A stretch of 14,622 nucleotides of DNA, from NCBI GenBank assembly GCA_027620575.1, contig JAQCDT010000016.1, positions 1 to 14,622 of the forward strand, given 5' to 3'. The position numbers and the translations under genes were made by a program. The stretch comes from Verrucomicrobiota bacterium. GTDB taxonomy: Bacteria; Verrucomicrobiota; Verrucomicrobiia; Opitutales; Coraliomargaritaceae. The first letter of the stretch is position 1. Each line of letters starts with the position of its first letter. Below the pieces are notes generated by a model that saw only the letters and a list, made by a program, of their open reading frames with translations, did not search any database and was not told where the DNA came from. This document shows, piece by piece, positions 1 through 8,136 of the stretch.

Positions 1-1556
1 TCGCCATCGTTTAAATCACCAATACTTGGCTCACAATATGCCGTAGATTCACTCGAGGATTCTTGATTAAAGTATTCCGTAAAATGTTTCTCTAAATCAG
101 CCTCTGGTTTTTCTTCGGTAAAGAGTCGTCCTAAGTTCCGAACCTTAGCCTCAATCGCAGAATCCGCATGTAACCAGTGAATCACACCTTTAACTTTTCG
201 ATCTTCAGGATTTTTACCCAGTGTCTCTAAATCGACCTGGCATAATAATTTAATAACTTTACCTAAATCGTCTTTGATTACTGAATCACAACGGATAATA
301 TACGCGTTTCTCAAACGGACTTCTCCGTCGGGCTTGAGACGGAAAAATTTGCGATTAGCCTCTTCACGAAAATCACTTTGCTCAATCCACAGTTTTTTAC
401 CAAATGGAATTTCTCGCATACCAAGGGAAGCATCTTCTGGATTCACGGCACCTTCTAGAAGTTTTACTTCTGCTTCATCCCAATTGGTGAGTTCAATTTC
501 CAAAGGATCAAATATGGCCATACGCCTTGGTGCGATACGATTCAAAACATCACGCACCGAATGCTCTAAAAGTGCAATATCGCTAGTAGAAGGCACTTTA
601 GTCACGCCCGCAGTTTTACAAAAATTACAAATGGCTTCTGCGGGATAGCCTCTTCGACGCATTCCAGCGAGCGTCGGCATACGTGGATCATCCCAGCCTT
701 CCACAAAATTACCTTCCACTAATTCACGTAGTTTTCGCTTACTTAAAACCGTATAACTTAAATTCATCCGAGCAAATTCCGTTTGTTTGGATGGGAAAAT
801 GCCGAGCTTCTGAATAAACCAATCATACAAAGGTCGATGGTCTTCAAATTCCAAGGAACACAAAGAATGTGTGATTCCTTCTAAAGAGTCGCTTTGTCCA
901 TGAGTGAAATCATAGCTAGGGTAAATGGGCCATGCATCACCCACTCGATGATGCGTCATACGTTTAATACGATACATGACAGGATCTCGCATATTCATAT
1001 TAGGATGTGCCATGTCAATTTTTGCACGAAGTACCATCGCCCCATCCTCAAATTCACCCTTACGCATGCGTTCAAATAAAGCTAAACTTTCTTCGGCAGG
1101 ACGATTACGATAGGCACATTCTTTCCCTGGCTCAGTTAAAGTACCACGATTCAAACGAATGGTTTCTGGATCGGATTCATCCACATAGGCATCACCTGAA
1201 TTAATTAGTTGGATAGCCCAATTGTAAAGCTGTTCAAAATAGTCACTAGCAAAGCGTAACTTATCCCATTCATAGCCTAGCCAACGAATATCCTCTTGGA
1301 TCGCTTCGACAAATTCATCGCTCTCTTTTTCAGGATTAGTATCGTCAAAACGTAAATTACAAAGCCCTCCAAACTCTTTCGCGATTTCAAAATTTAAACA
1401 TATGGCTTTGGCATGGCCGATTTGAAGATAGCCATTGGGTTCAGGAGGAAAACGTGTGTGCACGCGACCCTCATGCAGACCTTGATCCACATTATCTTGG
1501 ATCATCTGACGAATAAAATCGACTGGCTTTACTGACTTATTGGAATCTTCAGACAT
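1..1556 (-). CDS. glnS: Glutaminyl-tRNA synthetase, C-terminus cut by window edge
   Basis: Cytoplasmic class I aminoacyl-tRNA synthetase that attaches glutamine to tRNA-Gln. I translated the reverse strand from the ATG at 1556-1554 and about 518 codons are visible. The N-terminus has PPEPNGYLQIGHAKA, with the HIGH-type signature QIGH at residues 45-48. NLRFDDTNP follows at about 67-75, and the KMSKS-type loop reads VLSKRK at about 270-275. The rest is the GlnRS anticodon-binding beta-barrel region, ending near CEPSIGDLNDG. E. coli GlnRS has about 554 residues, so roughly 35-50 are probably missing beyond base 1. The gene lies 31 bases after the gltX stop in the same direction and is probably co-transcribed with it. 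Its presence implies direct charging of tRNA-Gln rather than the GatCAB amidation route. No Shine-Dalgarno is seen before the start. Confidence 0.96.
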   Translation of the reverse strand, partial: MSEDSNKSVKPVDFIRQMIQDNVDQGLHEGRVHTRFPPEPNGYLQIGHAKAICLNFEIAKEFGGLCNLRFDDTNPEKESDEFVEAIQEDIRWLGYEWDKLRFASDYFEQLYNWAIQLINSGDAYVDESDPETIRLNRGTLTEPGKECAYRNRPAEESLALFERMRKGEFEDGAMVLRAKIDMAHPNMNMRDPVMYRIKRMTHHRVGDAWPIYPSYDFTHGQSDSLEGITHSLCSLEFEDHRPLYDWFIQKLGIFPSKQTEFARMNLSYTVLSKRKLRELVEGNFVEGWDDPRMPTLAGMRRRGYPAEAICNFCKTAGVTKVPSTSDIALLEHSVRDVLNRIAPRRMAIFDPLEIELTNWDEAEVKLLEGAVNPEDASLGMREIPFGKKLWIEQSDFREEANRKFFRLKPDGEVRLRNAYIIRCDSVIKDDLGKVIKLLCQVDLETLGKNPEDRKVKGVIHWLHADSAIEAKVRNLGRLFTEEKPEADLEKHFTEYFNQESSSESTAYCEPSIGDLNDG

Positions 1557-1587
1557 TGTTACACAAATTGAATATAATACAAATTTA

Positions 1588-2958
1588 TTAGAGCTTTTCA
1601 AAGAAAGATTGCAAGCGAGGAAGCACCCTTTCTCTTCCCATAATAGAAAGCATTGGTAGCAAATCAGGGCCACCTGTCAGGCCACTTGTAGCCATGCGTA
1701 TGACTGGAAAATAAGCAAATATTTTACGCTCATTGGCCTCGGCAACAGCTTGCATTTCAGTTTCTAATTCTTCCTTAGAATACTCTTCTGTATGTTCAAA
1801 AATAGGCATCACCTCTCTAAGTAATAGCTTTGGGTCTACACCTTTCTGAATTCTCTGCATCCCTTTCGCATCAAACTCATAGGTGTCTTGGAAAAAATAA
1901 AAAACATATTCATAGAGTGTTTCCAAAGATTTAATCTTAGCTTGGCATAACCCAAAAACCTTATCTAGATAAGATGAATCGATTGATGCTAAATCGACTC
2001 CATTAGACGCTAAAATCGGAGAGGCATAATTCGCAAAATCTTCGCTTGTTAAGTCCCGAATATATTCAGCATTTAAAGCAGAAAGCTTAGTTTCATCGAA
2101 TCGTGCATTCCCCTTGTTCACTCCTGGAAAATCAAATCGCTCAATGATCATTTCAATTGGCATTTTTTCCTGATCGTCTTTGGGATTCCAGCCGAGGAGA
2201 CATATATAATTGCGCACAGCATCTGCCATAAACGAACGTTGCTCGTACTCTTCAATTAAAGCACCCTTATCCCGCTTGCTCATTTTACCTGGGCCTGATT
2301 GTTTTAGAATCAAAGGTATGTGAGCAAATACAGGAACCTTCGCATCGAATGCTTTAAACAATTCTACATGCTTACTCGTATTGGATAAATGATCCTCGCC
2401 TCGAATCACATGCGTGATCCCCATAGCGATATCATCCACAACGTTCACAAAATGAAACACAGGTTCTCCATTCGAACGCACTATGACAAAATCTCTCTCT
2501 TCGGTTCGCTCAACTCGACCTCGAATTGCATCTTCAATAACAACAGGAGTATTTTTTACTTTTTCTATCTCTGCTTTATGAAATTCATCGTATTCGGTAT
2601 AGCGTTCACCTTCTAGGCGAAACCACAGTGCCCCATCCTTTTCATAAACTCGATCTTTATCTTTAAGAATTTTTAAATACGCATCGTATATCGCCTGCCT
2701 TTCGCTTTGAAAATACGGTCCAAACTTGCCGCCCACTTCTGGACCCTCGTCCCAATCGAGCCCCAACCAACGCATACCCTCTAAAAGTACCTGCAAGGCC
2801 TCTTCTGTATTTCGCTCTTTATCCGTATCCTCGATCCTCAAGACAAACTTACCGCCCGTATGTTTAGCATACAACCAGTTAAATAATGCGGTGCGAGCAC
2901 TACCAATATGAAAAAACCCCGTTGGACTGGGTGCAAACCTTACCCTTACTTCAGTCAT
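1588..2958 (-). CDS. gltX: Glutamyl-tRNA synthetase
   Basis: Class I synthetase (456 residues) that charges tRNA-Glu with glutamate for translation and also supplies the substrate of HemA for tetrapyrrole synthesis. The N-terminus VRFAPSPTGFFHIGS carries the HIGH-type motif at residues 17-20. RIEDTDKERN is at 41-50, VIRGEDH at 184-190, and KMSKR is intact at 225-229. The C-terminal alpha-helical anticodon-binding region is present, and length is close to the usual 460-500. No cysteine zinc knuckle is visible in the acceptor-binding insert, which is common in bacterial GluRS. Because glnS is adjacent, this enzyme is inferred to be discriminating (tRNA-Glu only). It sits 17 bases after the fcl stop. 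The sequence before the ATG is AT-rich (CTAATTGTAAAAAATT) with no Shine-Dalgarno. Confidence 0.97.
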   Translation of the reverse strand: MTEVRVRFAPSPTGFFHIGSARTALFNWLYAKHTGGKFVLRIEDTDKERNTEEALQVLLEGMRWLGLDWDEGPEVGGKFGPYFQSERQAIYDAYLKILKDKDRVYEKDGALWFRLEGERYTEYDEFHKAEIEKVKNTPVVIEDAIRGRVERTEERDFVIVRSNGEPVFHFVNVVDDIAMGITHVIRGEDHLSNTSKHVELFKAFDAKVPVFAHIPLILKQSGPGKMSKRDKGALIEEYEQRSFMADAVRNYICLLGWNPKDDQEKMPIEMIIERFDFPGVNKGNARFDETKLSALNAEYIRDLTSEDFANYASPILASNGVDLASIDSSYLDKVFGLCQAKIKSLETLYEYVFYFFQDTYEFDAKGMQRIQKGVDPKLLLREVMPIFEHTEEYSKEELETEMQAVAEANERKIFAYFPVIRMATSGLTGGPDLLPMLSIMGRERVLPRLQSFFEKL

Positions 2959-2975
2959 AATTTTTTACAATTAGT

Positions 2976-3923
2976 TTAGACTCTTAAAGAACCATCACTA
3001 TTTTCAACAAGAAAATCTTGGTATGCTAAAGCCACACCCTCTTCTAATGAAATCTTTGGCTTCCAGCCCGTATTTTTAATCAAGCTAATATCTGTCATTT
3101 TTCTTGGTGTGCCATCAGGCTTAGAAGTATCAAAACTGAGATTCCCTTCATAGCCCACTGTTTTGGCAACAAGTTTAGCTAGATCGCCAATTGAAATCTC
3201 AACTCCGCTACCTAAATTCACCCAATCTGGAGGATTTTCTAATTTTAATAAATGAAGTATCCCTTCAGCTACATCATCTGAATGCAAAAATTCCCTTAAA
3301 GGCTTACCACTACCCCATACGACTACTTCAGGCAATGCTTGCTCTTTTGCCTCATGAAAACGACGAATCAATGCAGGCAAAACATGCGAATTTTCAGGAT
3401 GATAGTTGTCCCCTTTTCCATAAAGATTTGTAGGCATCGCAGAATGAAACAATACACCGTATTGCTGGCGATAAAATTGGCAGAGCTTCAAACCCGCAAT
3501 TTTAGCTATCGCATAAGCTTCGTTGGTCGGTTCTAAAGAACTGGTAAGTAGTGAAGACTCTAATATAGGTTGCTCAGCAAGCTTAGGATAAATGCATGTG
3601 CTCCCTAAAAACAACAAGCGTTTCACCCCAGCTAGATGCGCTTCATGAATCGTATTTTGGGCAATCGCTAAATTTTCATAAATAAATTCAGCTGGATAAG
3701 TGCTATTCGCATGGATACCACCTACTTTTGCTGCAGCGATCACTGCATAGTCAATCGATTCTGATTCATAAAAAGCACGCACAGCGGATTGATCGGTTAA
3801 ATCTAATTCCGAACGGCTTCGAGTGACAATATTGTGATAGCCTTTTTCTTTAAGAGCACGGACGACTGCTGAGCCGACCATGCCTCGGTGTCCAGCAATG
3901 TAAATCTTTGACGCAATATCCAT
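2976..3923 (-). CDS. fcl: GDP-L-fucose synthase
   Basis: NADPH-dependent 3,5-epimerase/4-reductase that converts GDP-4-keto-6-deoxy-D-mannose to GDP-L-fucose, the second half of the pathway begun by Gmd next door. It is a 315-residue extended short-chain dehydrogenase. The dinucleotide-binding loop is AGHRGMVGSAVVRAL (10-24). AAAKVGGIHAN (63-73) is typical of the family. The catalytic groups are visible: Ser108 and Cys110 in GSTCIYPK, Tyr137 and Lys141 in YAIAK, and His180 in ENSHVLPAL. The predicted C-terminal substrate-binding part includes WGSGKPLREFLHSDD. The start is 8 bases after the gmd stop. An AAGGA sequence at the gmd end lies about 11 bases before the ATG, the only Shine-Dalgarno-like element noticed among the minus-strand genes, though it may be fortuitous. 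Also called wcaG. Confidence 0.97.
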   Translation of the reverse strand: MDIASKIYIAGHRGMVGSAVVRALKEKGYHNIVTRSRSELDLTDQSAVRAFYESESIDYAVIAAAKVGGIHANSTYPAEFIYENLAIAQNTIHEAHLAGVKRLLFLGSTCIYPKLAEQPILESSLLTSSLEPTNEAYAIAKIAGLKLCQFYRQQYGVLFHSAMPTNLYGKGDNYHPENSHVLPALIRRFHEAKEQALPEVVVWGSGKPLREFLHSDDVAEGILHLLKLENPPDWVNLGSGVEISIGDLAKLVAKTVGYEGNLSFDTSKPDGTPRKMTDISLIKNTGWKPKISLEEGVALAYQDFLVENSDGSLRV

Positions 3924-3931
3924 TCACTGAA

Positions 3932-4948
3932 TTATCCTTCGGTCGCCGCTTTGTAGGCTGCCTCTTTTTTGGCCAACTCTAAATCTGAATCGACCATAAT
4001 TTTCACAAGATCTTTGAACCGTACTTTCGGCTCCCAGTCTAATTGTTTTTTCGCTTTTGCCGGATCCCCGATCAATAAGTCGACTTCCGTTGGGCGTTCA
4101 TATCGCTTATCGTAATCGACGTATTGCTCCCAATCCATATCAAGTTGAGCAAAGGTTTCTTGAACAAATTCTTTCACTGAATGCGTTTCATTGGTTGCCA
4201 TGACATAGTCATCTCCGCTGTCTTGCTGGAGCATCAGCCACATTGCTTCAACATACTCTTTGGCATAACCCCAGTCACGTTTGGCATCTAAATTACCTAA
4301 ATACAGCTTATCTTGAAGCCCCATTTTAATTCGTGTCGCTGCACGAGTGATCTTACGTGTCACAAATGTTTCACCACGTCTCGGAGACTCATGATTAAAC
4401 AAAATCCCGTTCGTCGCATGTAGATTATAAGATTCACGATAATTAACTGTGAGCCAATAGGCATAAACTTTGGCACAGCCATAAGGTGAGCGTGGATAAA
4501 AAGGCGTTTTTTCAGTCTGAGGCACTTCTTGAACCATTCCAAACATTTCAGATGAGGAGGCCTGATAAAAACGACATTTATTATTTAAGCCGACTTCACG
4601 AATGGCTTCCAAAATACGCAAAGTACCCAAACCAGTCACATCACCCGTGTACTCTGGCACATCAAAAGAAACTCGAACATGACTTTGAGCACCTAGATGA
4701 TAAATTTCGTCTGGCTCTAAAGAATAGAGCAATTTCACCATTTGCACACCATCGGCTAAATCTCCATAATGTAAAAATAACTTTTTACCATTGATGTATG
4801 GATCTTGATATAAATGATCAATTCGGCTCGTATTAAAAGTAGAGGCTCTACGGATAATACCATGTACTTCATATCCCTTTTCCAATAATAATTCAGCAAG
4901 GTAAGAGCCATCTTGGCCAGTAATTCCTGTGATCAGTGCTTTTTTCAT
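3932..4948 (-). CDS. gmd: GDP-mannose 4,6-dehydratase
   Basis: Converts GDP-D-mannose to GDP-4-keto-6-deoxy-D-mannose, the first committed step towards GDP-L-fucose and other deoxyhexoses used in surface polysaccharide. From the ATG at 4948 the protein has 338 residues and starts MKKALITGITGQDGSYLAE, with the NADP-binding GITGQDG at 8-14. An in-frame ATG 66 bases upstream (5014) exists, but its 22 extra residues precede the normal Rossmann start and run into the intergenic region, so it was not chosen. SSSEMFG (131-137) gives the Ser/Glu134 pair, and SPYGCAK gives Tyr156 and Lys160. SPRRGETFVTRKITRA (188-203) is the diagnostic GMD segment. It is the first gene of a minus-strand run with fcl, gltX and glnS. 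A promoter is expected in the 142-base divergent gap with hemH, but no good match was found on this strand. Confidence 0.97.
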   Translation of the reverse strand: MKKALITGITGQDGSYLAELLLEKGYEVHGIIRRASTFNTSRIDHLYQDPYINGKKLFLHYGDLADGVQMVKLLYSLEPDEIYHLGAQSHVRVSFDVPEYTGDVTGLGTLRILEAIREVGLNNKCRFYQASSSEMFGMVQEVPQTEKTPFYPRSPYGCAKVYAYWLTVNYRESYNLHATNGILFNHESPRRGETFVTRKITRAATRIKMGLQDKLYLGNLDAKRDWGYAKEYVEAMWLMLQQDSGDDYVMATNETHSVKEFVQETFAQLDMDWEQYVDYDKRYERPTEVDLLIGDPAKAKKQLDWEPKVRFKDLVKIMVDSDLELAKKEAAYKAATEG

Positions 4949-5053
4949 GGTTTGAGTAAGTGGTTTAAATAAAAGTTCAATACAGAGAAGAAAACTATAG
5001 CCTTCAAGCTTCAAATTAATCCTTTTCAGTAAGTTTTTGACTGACTTATGGGA

Positions 5054-5059
5054 TATAAT
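5054..5059 (+). promoter_or_regulatory. Possible -10 element for hemH
   Basis: A perfect TATAAT lies 31 bases before the hemH ATG, in the divergent gap between gmd and hemH, which would give a 5' leader of about 25 bases. No convincing -35 box sits 16-18 bases upstream. A TTGACT at 5037-5042 is only 11 bases away, too close to pair with it. The position favours a real promoter, but in AT-rich DNA such hexamers also occur by chance. Confidence 0.35.
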
Positions 5060-5090
5060 TAGTGGTATTTAAAACTTAATTAATCATACT

Positions 5091-6176
5091 ATGTCAAAAC
5101 AAGGTGTAATTTTACTCAATTTGGGATCGCCAGACTCAACTTCAACTCTAGATGTTCGCAACTATCTAAGGGAATTTTTAATGGATGGTCGAGTCTTGGA
5201 CATACCTTATCTAATAAGATGGTTAATTGTTCATTGCTTCATTTTGCCACGTCGCCCACAACAATCAGCTGAAGCCTACCAAAATGTATGGACGGACAAG
5301 GGTTCTCCACTGATTGTCACTTCGTTCAAACAGCAAAAAGCACTACAGGAGAAACTGGACATTCCAGTTGCACTCGGAATGCGTTACGGAAATCCATCAA
5401 CCGAAGCTGCTATTGATGAACTGATCGATAAAGGTGTCGATGATTTATTCATCATACCTTTATATCCACACTATGCGATGTCTAGTTACGAAACTGCGGT
5501 TGTGTATCTAAACAAAATCCTTAAAAAGAAAAAGGTATCGATGCGCACACGCCTGCTTCCACCTTTCTACAAAGATGAGACTTATATTTCGGCACTTGTT
5601 GAAAGTGCAAAACCTTACCTTGAAAATTCTGATTTCGATCGCCTCATCTTTTCTTTCCATGGAATACCCGAAAGGCATATTTTAAAAAGCGACACAACCA
5701 AATCTCACTGTTTTAAATCCGAGGATTGTTGCCAAAACTGCAATCCAGCACATGCAACTTGTTATCGCCACCAATGCACACAAACCGTCCAAGCATTTGT
5801 TGATAAAATGGGCCTGCCTAAAGAAAAATATTTTCTATCGTTCCAATCCAGACTGGGCCGAGACCCTTGGCTTCAACCTTACACAGACAAGACCATAGAA
5901 AATCACGCTGAAAACGGTTATAAGAAAATCAAAGTGATCTGCCCTGCATTCACCACCGACTGCCTAGAGACTTTAGAAGAAATTGCAATGGAAGGGAAAG
6001 AAATTTTTGAAGAAGCAGGCGGAGAACATTTTGAACATATCCCATGCCTAAATGAAAATGAAAACTTTATTCAATTTCTCGCAGGAAAAGTACATGCATG
6101 GCAAAATGGTGCTTATGATGCAGTCGACACAAAAGACCCTGTAATCCTCGGCACTCAGTCATTTTCAAAAATTTAG
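5091..6176 (+). CDS. hemH: Ferrochelatase with cysteine-rich insert
   Basis: Inserts ferrous iron into protoporphyrin IX (or coproporphyrin III, depending on the pathway) to make heme. It has 361 residues. MSKQGVILLNLGSPDS is the classic N-terminus, followed by SPLIVTS (72-78), ALGMRYGNPS (94-103) and LYPHYAMSSYETA (124-136). The catalytic His190 is in FSFHGIPERH, and the acidic helix is CLETLEEI (291-298). Between residues 207 and 229 there are six cysteines (207, 213, 214, 217, 224, 229). An internal cysteine-rich segment of this kind is known from a class of ferrochelatases that bind a [2Fe-2S] cluster, so cluster binding is inferred here. The start follows AATTAATCATACT with no Shine-Dalgarno. 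It is the first gene of a likely hemH, HemX-like, hemA unit, 47 bases ahead of the next gene. Confidence 0.97.
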   Translation: MSKQGVILLNLGSPDSTSTLDVRNYLREFLMDGRVLDIPYLIRWLIVHCFILPRRPQQSAEAYQNVWTDKGSPLIVTSFKQQKALQEKLDIPVALGMRYGNPSTEAAIDELIDKGVDDLFIIPLYPHYAMSSYETAVVYLNKILKKKKVSMRTRLLPPFYKDETYISALVESAKPYLENSDFDRLIFSFHGIPERHILKSDTTKSHCFKSEDCCQNCNPAHATCYRHQCTQTVQAFVDKMGLPKEKYFLSFQSRLGRDPWLQPYTDKTIENHAENGYKKIKVICPAFTTDCLETLEEIAMEGKEIFEEAGGEHFEHIPCLNENENFIQFLAGKVHAWQNGAYDAVDTKDPVILGTQSFSKI

Positions 6177-6205
6177 TCACTTTTTTATTTTATTCAGTGT
6201 GACTA
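6174..6205 (+). repeat. Inverted repeat between hemH and the HemX-like gene
   Basis: TAGTCAC at 6174-6180, which includes the hemH stop codon, is matched by GTGACTA at 6199-6205: a perfect 7-bp stem around an 18-base T-rich loop. It does not look like a rho-independent terminator because the stem is weak and no T-run follows it. It could be a protein-binding site, a weak transcript hairpin or chance. Confidence 0.3.
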
Positions 6206-6223
6206 TTCGCTAAGTAATAAGTT

Positions 6224-7084
6224 ATGACACTAATTGCCTTGAGTGAAAAATTTTTATTTTCTGCGGCCGCCATAACATTTGCTATAGGTTTTTTGTATAA
6301 TTATTTCCAACTCAAATCCAAAAGCAATTACTCCCATACTCTGACCTACCTTTTCTTATTATTTGGGTTTATTTTACAGAGTATCGCTCTCTACACGAGG
6401 GCCTTAGTCATAAATGCATGCCCTATAGGAAATACGTTCGAAATCCTTCAGTTTATTCTTTGGTCGCTGATTTTACTCTTCTTATTAATACGACCTGTAA
6501 TCAATATAAAATCACTGGGACTGTTTATTATTTTCATAGCCAGTTTGTTATCCGCAGTAAGCTTATTGATACCTTCTATAGATAACGCTTATATTCATAC
6601 GCTTGAAGCAACCAACCCTTTTATTGAGTTGCATGCCTCATTAGCTGTATTCAGCTACGCGATTTACATGTTATTGGCCATCGTTTCGAGTATGCTTTTA
6701 ATCCAACAATGGGGTCTGAAAAAACAACGCTTTCAAGGATTATTCAGACATTTACCTGCGGTACAAAAATTAGATTCAATAGCGAATGTTTTAGTTTGGA
6801 TCGCTTCATTAACCCTGTTTGTTGGTATTCTATTTGGCTCTTTCTATTGGAATGAACACCCGGAAACTGTCCCACTATTCAAATTAGTTCTAACGACTCT
6901 AATACTTATTTTATATTGTGTGATAGGACTTTTGAAGCGGTTCAATAAAATCACCCCACAAAAACAAGCCATCGCCTACATACTGATATTTGCCATTGCG
7001 ATCCTATCGCTCGATGTCGTACAGACAGAAAAAACCCAAGCACCTTCTCAAACCGACAATCTCGAAAGCCCTATTTTAGAATGA
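6224..7084 (+). CDS. CcsA/HemX-family membrane protein lacking the WWD motif
   Basis: An integral membrane protein of 286 residues with about eight hydrophobic segments, roughly 9-29, 37-57, 70-90, 97-117, 137-161, 187-207, 216-236 and 248-265. The segment YTRALVINACPIGNTFE (57-73) and HASLAVFSYAIYMLL (137-151, with His137) resemble the cytochrome c assembly (CcsA/HemX) family. Where true CcsA proteins carry the tryptophan-rich WWD heme motif, this one has only GSFYWNEHPE (205-214), so it is unlikely to be the c-heme lyase. Bacillus HemX has a similar size and also neighbours hemA, where it affects HemA levels. Its stop overlaps the hemA start as ATGA, implying translational coupling. A heme-handling or HemA-modulating role is inferred. 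No Shine-Dalgarno precedes the ATG (CTAAGTAATAAGTT). Confidence 0.8.
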   Translation: MTLIALSEKFLFSAAAITFAIGFLYNYFQLKSKSNYSHTLTYLFLLFGFILQSIALYTRALVINACPIGNTFEILQFILWSLILLFLLIRPVINIKSLGLFIIFIASLLSAVSLLIPSIDNAYIHTLEATNPFIELHASLAVFSYAIYMLLAIVSSMLLIQQWGLKKQRFQGLFRHLPAVQKLDSIANVLVWIASLTLFVGILFGSFYWNEHPETVPLFKLVLTTLILILYCVIGLLKRFNKITPQKQAIAYILIFAIAILSLDVVQTEKTQAPSQTDNLESPILE

Positions 7085-8136
7085 CATCCGAAAATGAACC
7101 ATTGCTTTTCATTATTGGATCTTCTCATGAACAAGCAAATTTAGAAGAACGAGAAACCTTTAGCCTAAAGGAAGATGAAGCGGATGTATTAGCCAATTAT
7201 TTAATGGCCCATCAATCGATCGAAGAATGTTTAGTATTAAACACCTGTAATCGTTTGGAAATTTATGCGGTATCGAACAAGACTCATTCAATTAATGAAC
7301 TTCATCAATTCATCTGCTCACACCCTAAACTTGCATGTACTTCATTTCCAAAACATAATTTCACTAAAACACAAACGGATGCGATCGAGCATACCTTTAA
7401 GCTTTCTTCCGGACTGGCTTCTCAAATGATTGGTGAAACAGAAATTCTTGGCCAAATGAAACAAGCCTTTACAAAGGCAAAACAATCTGAGCATACAGGA
7501 AAAACTTTAATCCGCTTATTTGAAAAGAGCTTTCAAGCTGGAAAATTGATTCGCACACAAACCGAAATCTCTCGTGGACAAGTCAGCATTGGAACCGTAG
7601 CACTCAATTTAGCCAATCGAATCTTTGGCAAACTTGAAGACAGTCGAATTTTACTTGTGGGCAGTGGTGATGTGAGCGAAAAAACCGCCCAAGCACTCAA
7701 GACAAAAGGTGTCACTGATATGACTGTATCAGGAAGGTCTAAAGATAAGACTGATTCATTAGCAGAAAAATTTGGCGCTTCATCCATTCATTTTGAAAAT
7801 TTCAAAAATCAAATCCAACACTTTGATATTGTGATTACTTCTACGTCCGCTCCTGATTTTATCATTGATACGGCAACCCTTCAAAAAGCAATTAAGCACC
7901 GACCGAATCGCCCTTTATTTTTGATCGACCTAGCGGTCCCTAGAGACATTGAAGAAAGTGCGGCAAAATTAGAAAATGTTTATCTCTACAATCTTGATGC
8001 ACTCGCTAAAATCGCCAATGAAAACATCGCATTAAGAAAATCTGAAATTGCTAAAGCCACACAAATGATCAAAGCACAGGCATGGAATTTTTGGCTTCAG
8101 TCTTTCAGACGCTCAATGTTTCAAAAACATCAATGA
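7081..8136 (+). CDS. hemA: Glutamyl-tRNA reductase, short C-terminus
   Basis: First enzyme of the C5 tetrapyrrole pathway: reduces Glu-tRNA with NADPH to glutamate-1-semialdehyde. The catalytic domain has SSHEQANLEERE (14-25), the nucleophile Cys56 in LNTCNRLEIY, His104, and GETEILGQMKQAF (118-130). The NADPH-binding domain shows LLVGSGDVSEKTA (191-203), SGRS (217-220) and FLIDLAVPRDIE (280-291). The protein ends at residue 351, whereas E. coli HemA has about 418. It stops soon after the start of the spinal helix (YNLDALAKIANENIALR, 303-319), so most of the C-terminal dimerisation domain is missing. No frameshifted continuation was recognised downstream, where the DNA encodes the convergent GlcD-like gene. 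The start overlaps the upstream stop by ATGA. hemC, which often follows hemA, is not in this window. Confidence 0.95.
   Translation: MTSENEPLLFIIGSSHEQANLEERETFSLKEDEADVLANYLMAHQSIEECLVLNTCNRLEIYAVSNKTHSINELHQFICSHPKLACTSFPKHNFTKTQTDAIEHTFKLSSGLASQMIGETEILGQMKQAFTKAKQSEHTGKTLIRLFEKSFQAGKLIRTQTEISRGQVSIGTVALNLANRIFGKLEDSRILLVGSGDVSEKTAQALKTKGVTDMTVSGRSKDKTDSLAEKFGASSIHFENFKNQIQHFDIVITSTSAPDFIIDTATLQKAIKHRPNRPLFLIDLAVPRDIEESAAKLENVYLYNLDALAKIANENIALRKSEIAKATQMIKAQAWNFWLQSFRRSMFQKHQ

Noticed and set aside
274..648. Plus-strand open frame of 124 codons, and shorter ones at 894-1204
   Set aside because: They lie opposite glnS, whose minus-strand translation is unmistakable GlnRS, and they resemble no known protein.
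5037..5059. TTGACT and TATAAT read as a complete sigma-70 promoter before hemH
   Set aside because: The spacer is only 11 bases, far from the usual 16-18, so only the -10-like element was kept at low confidence.
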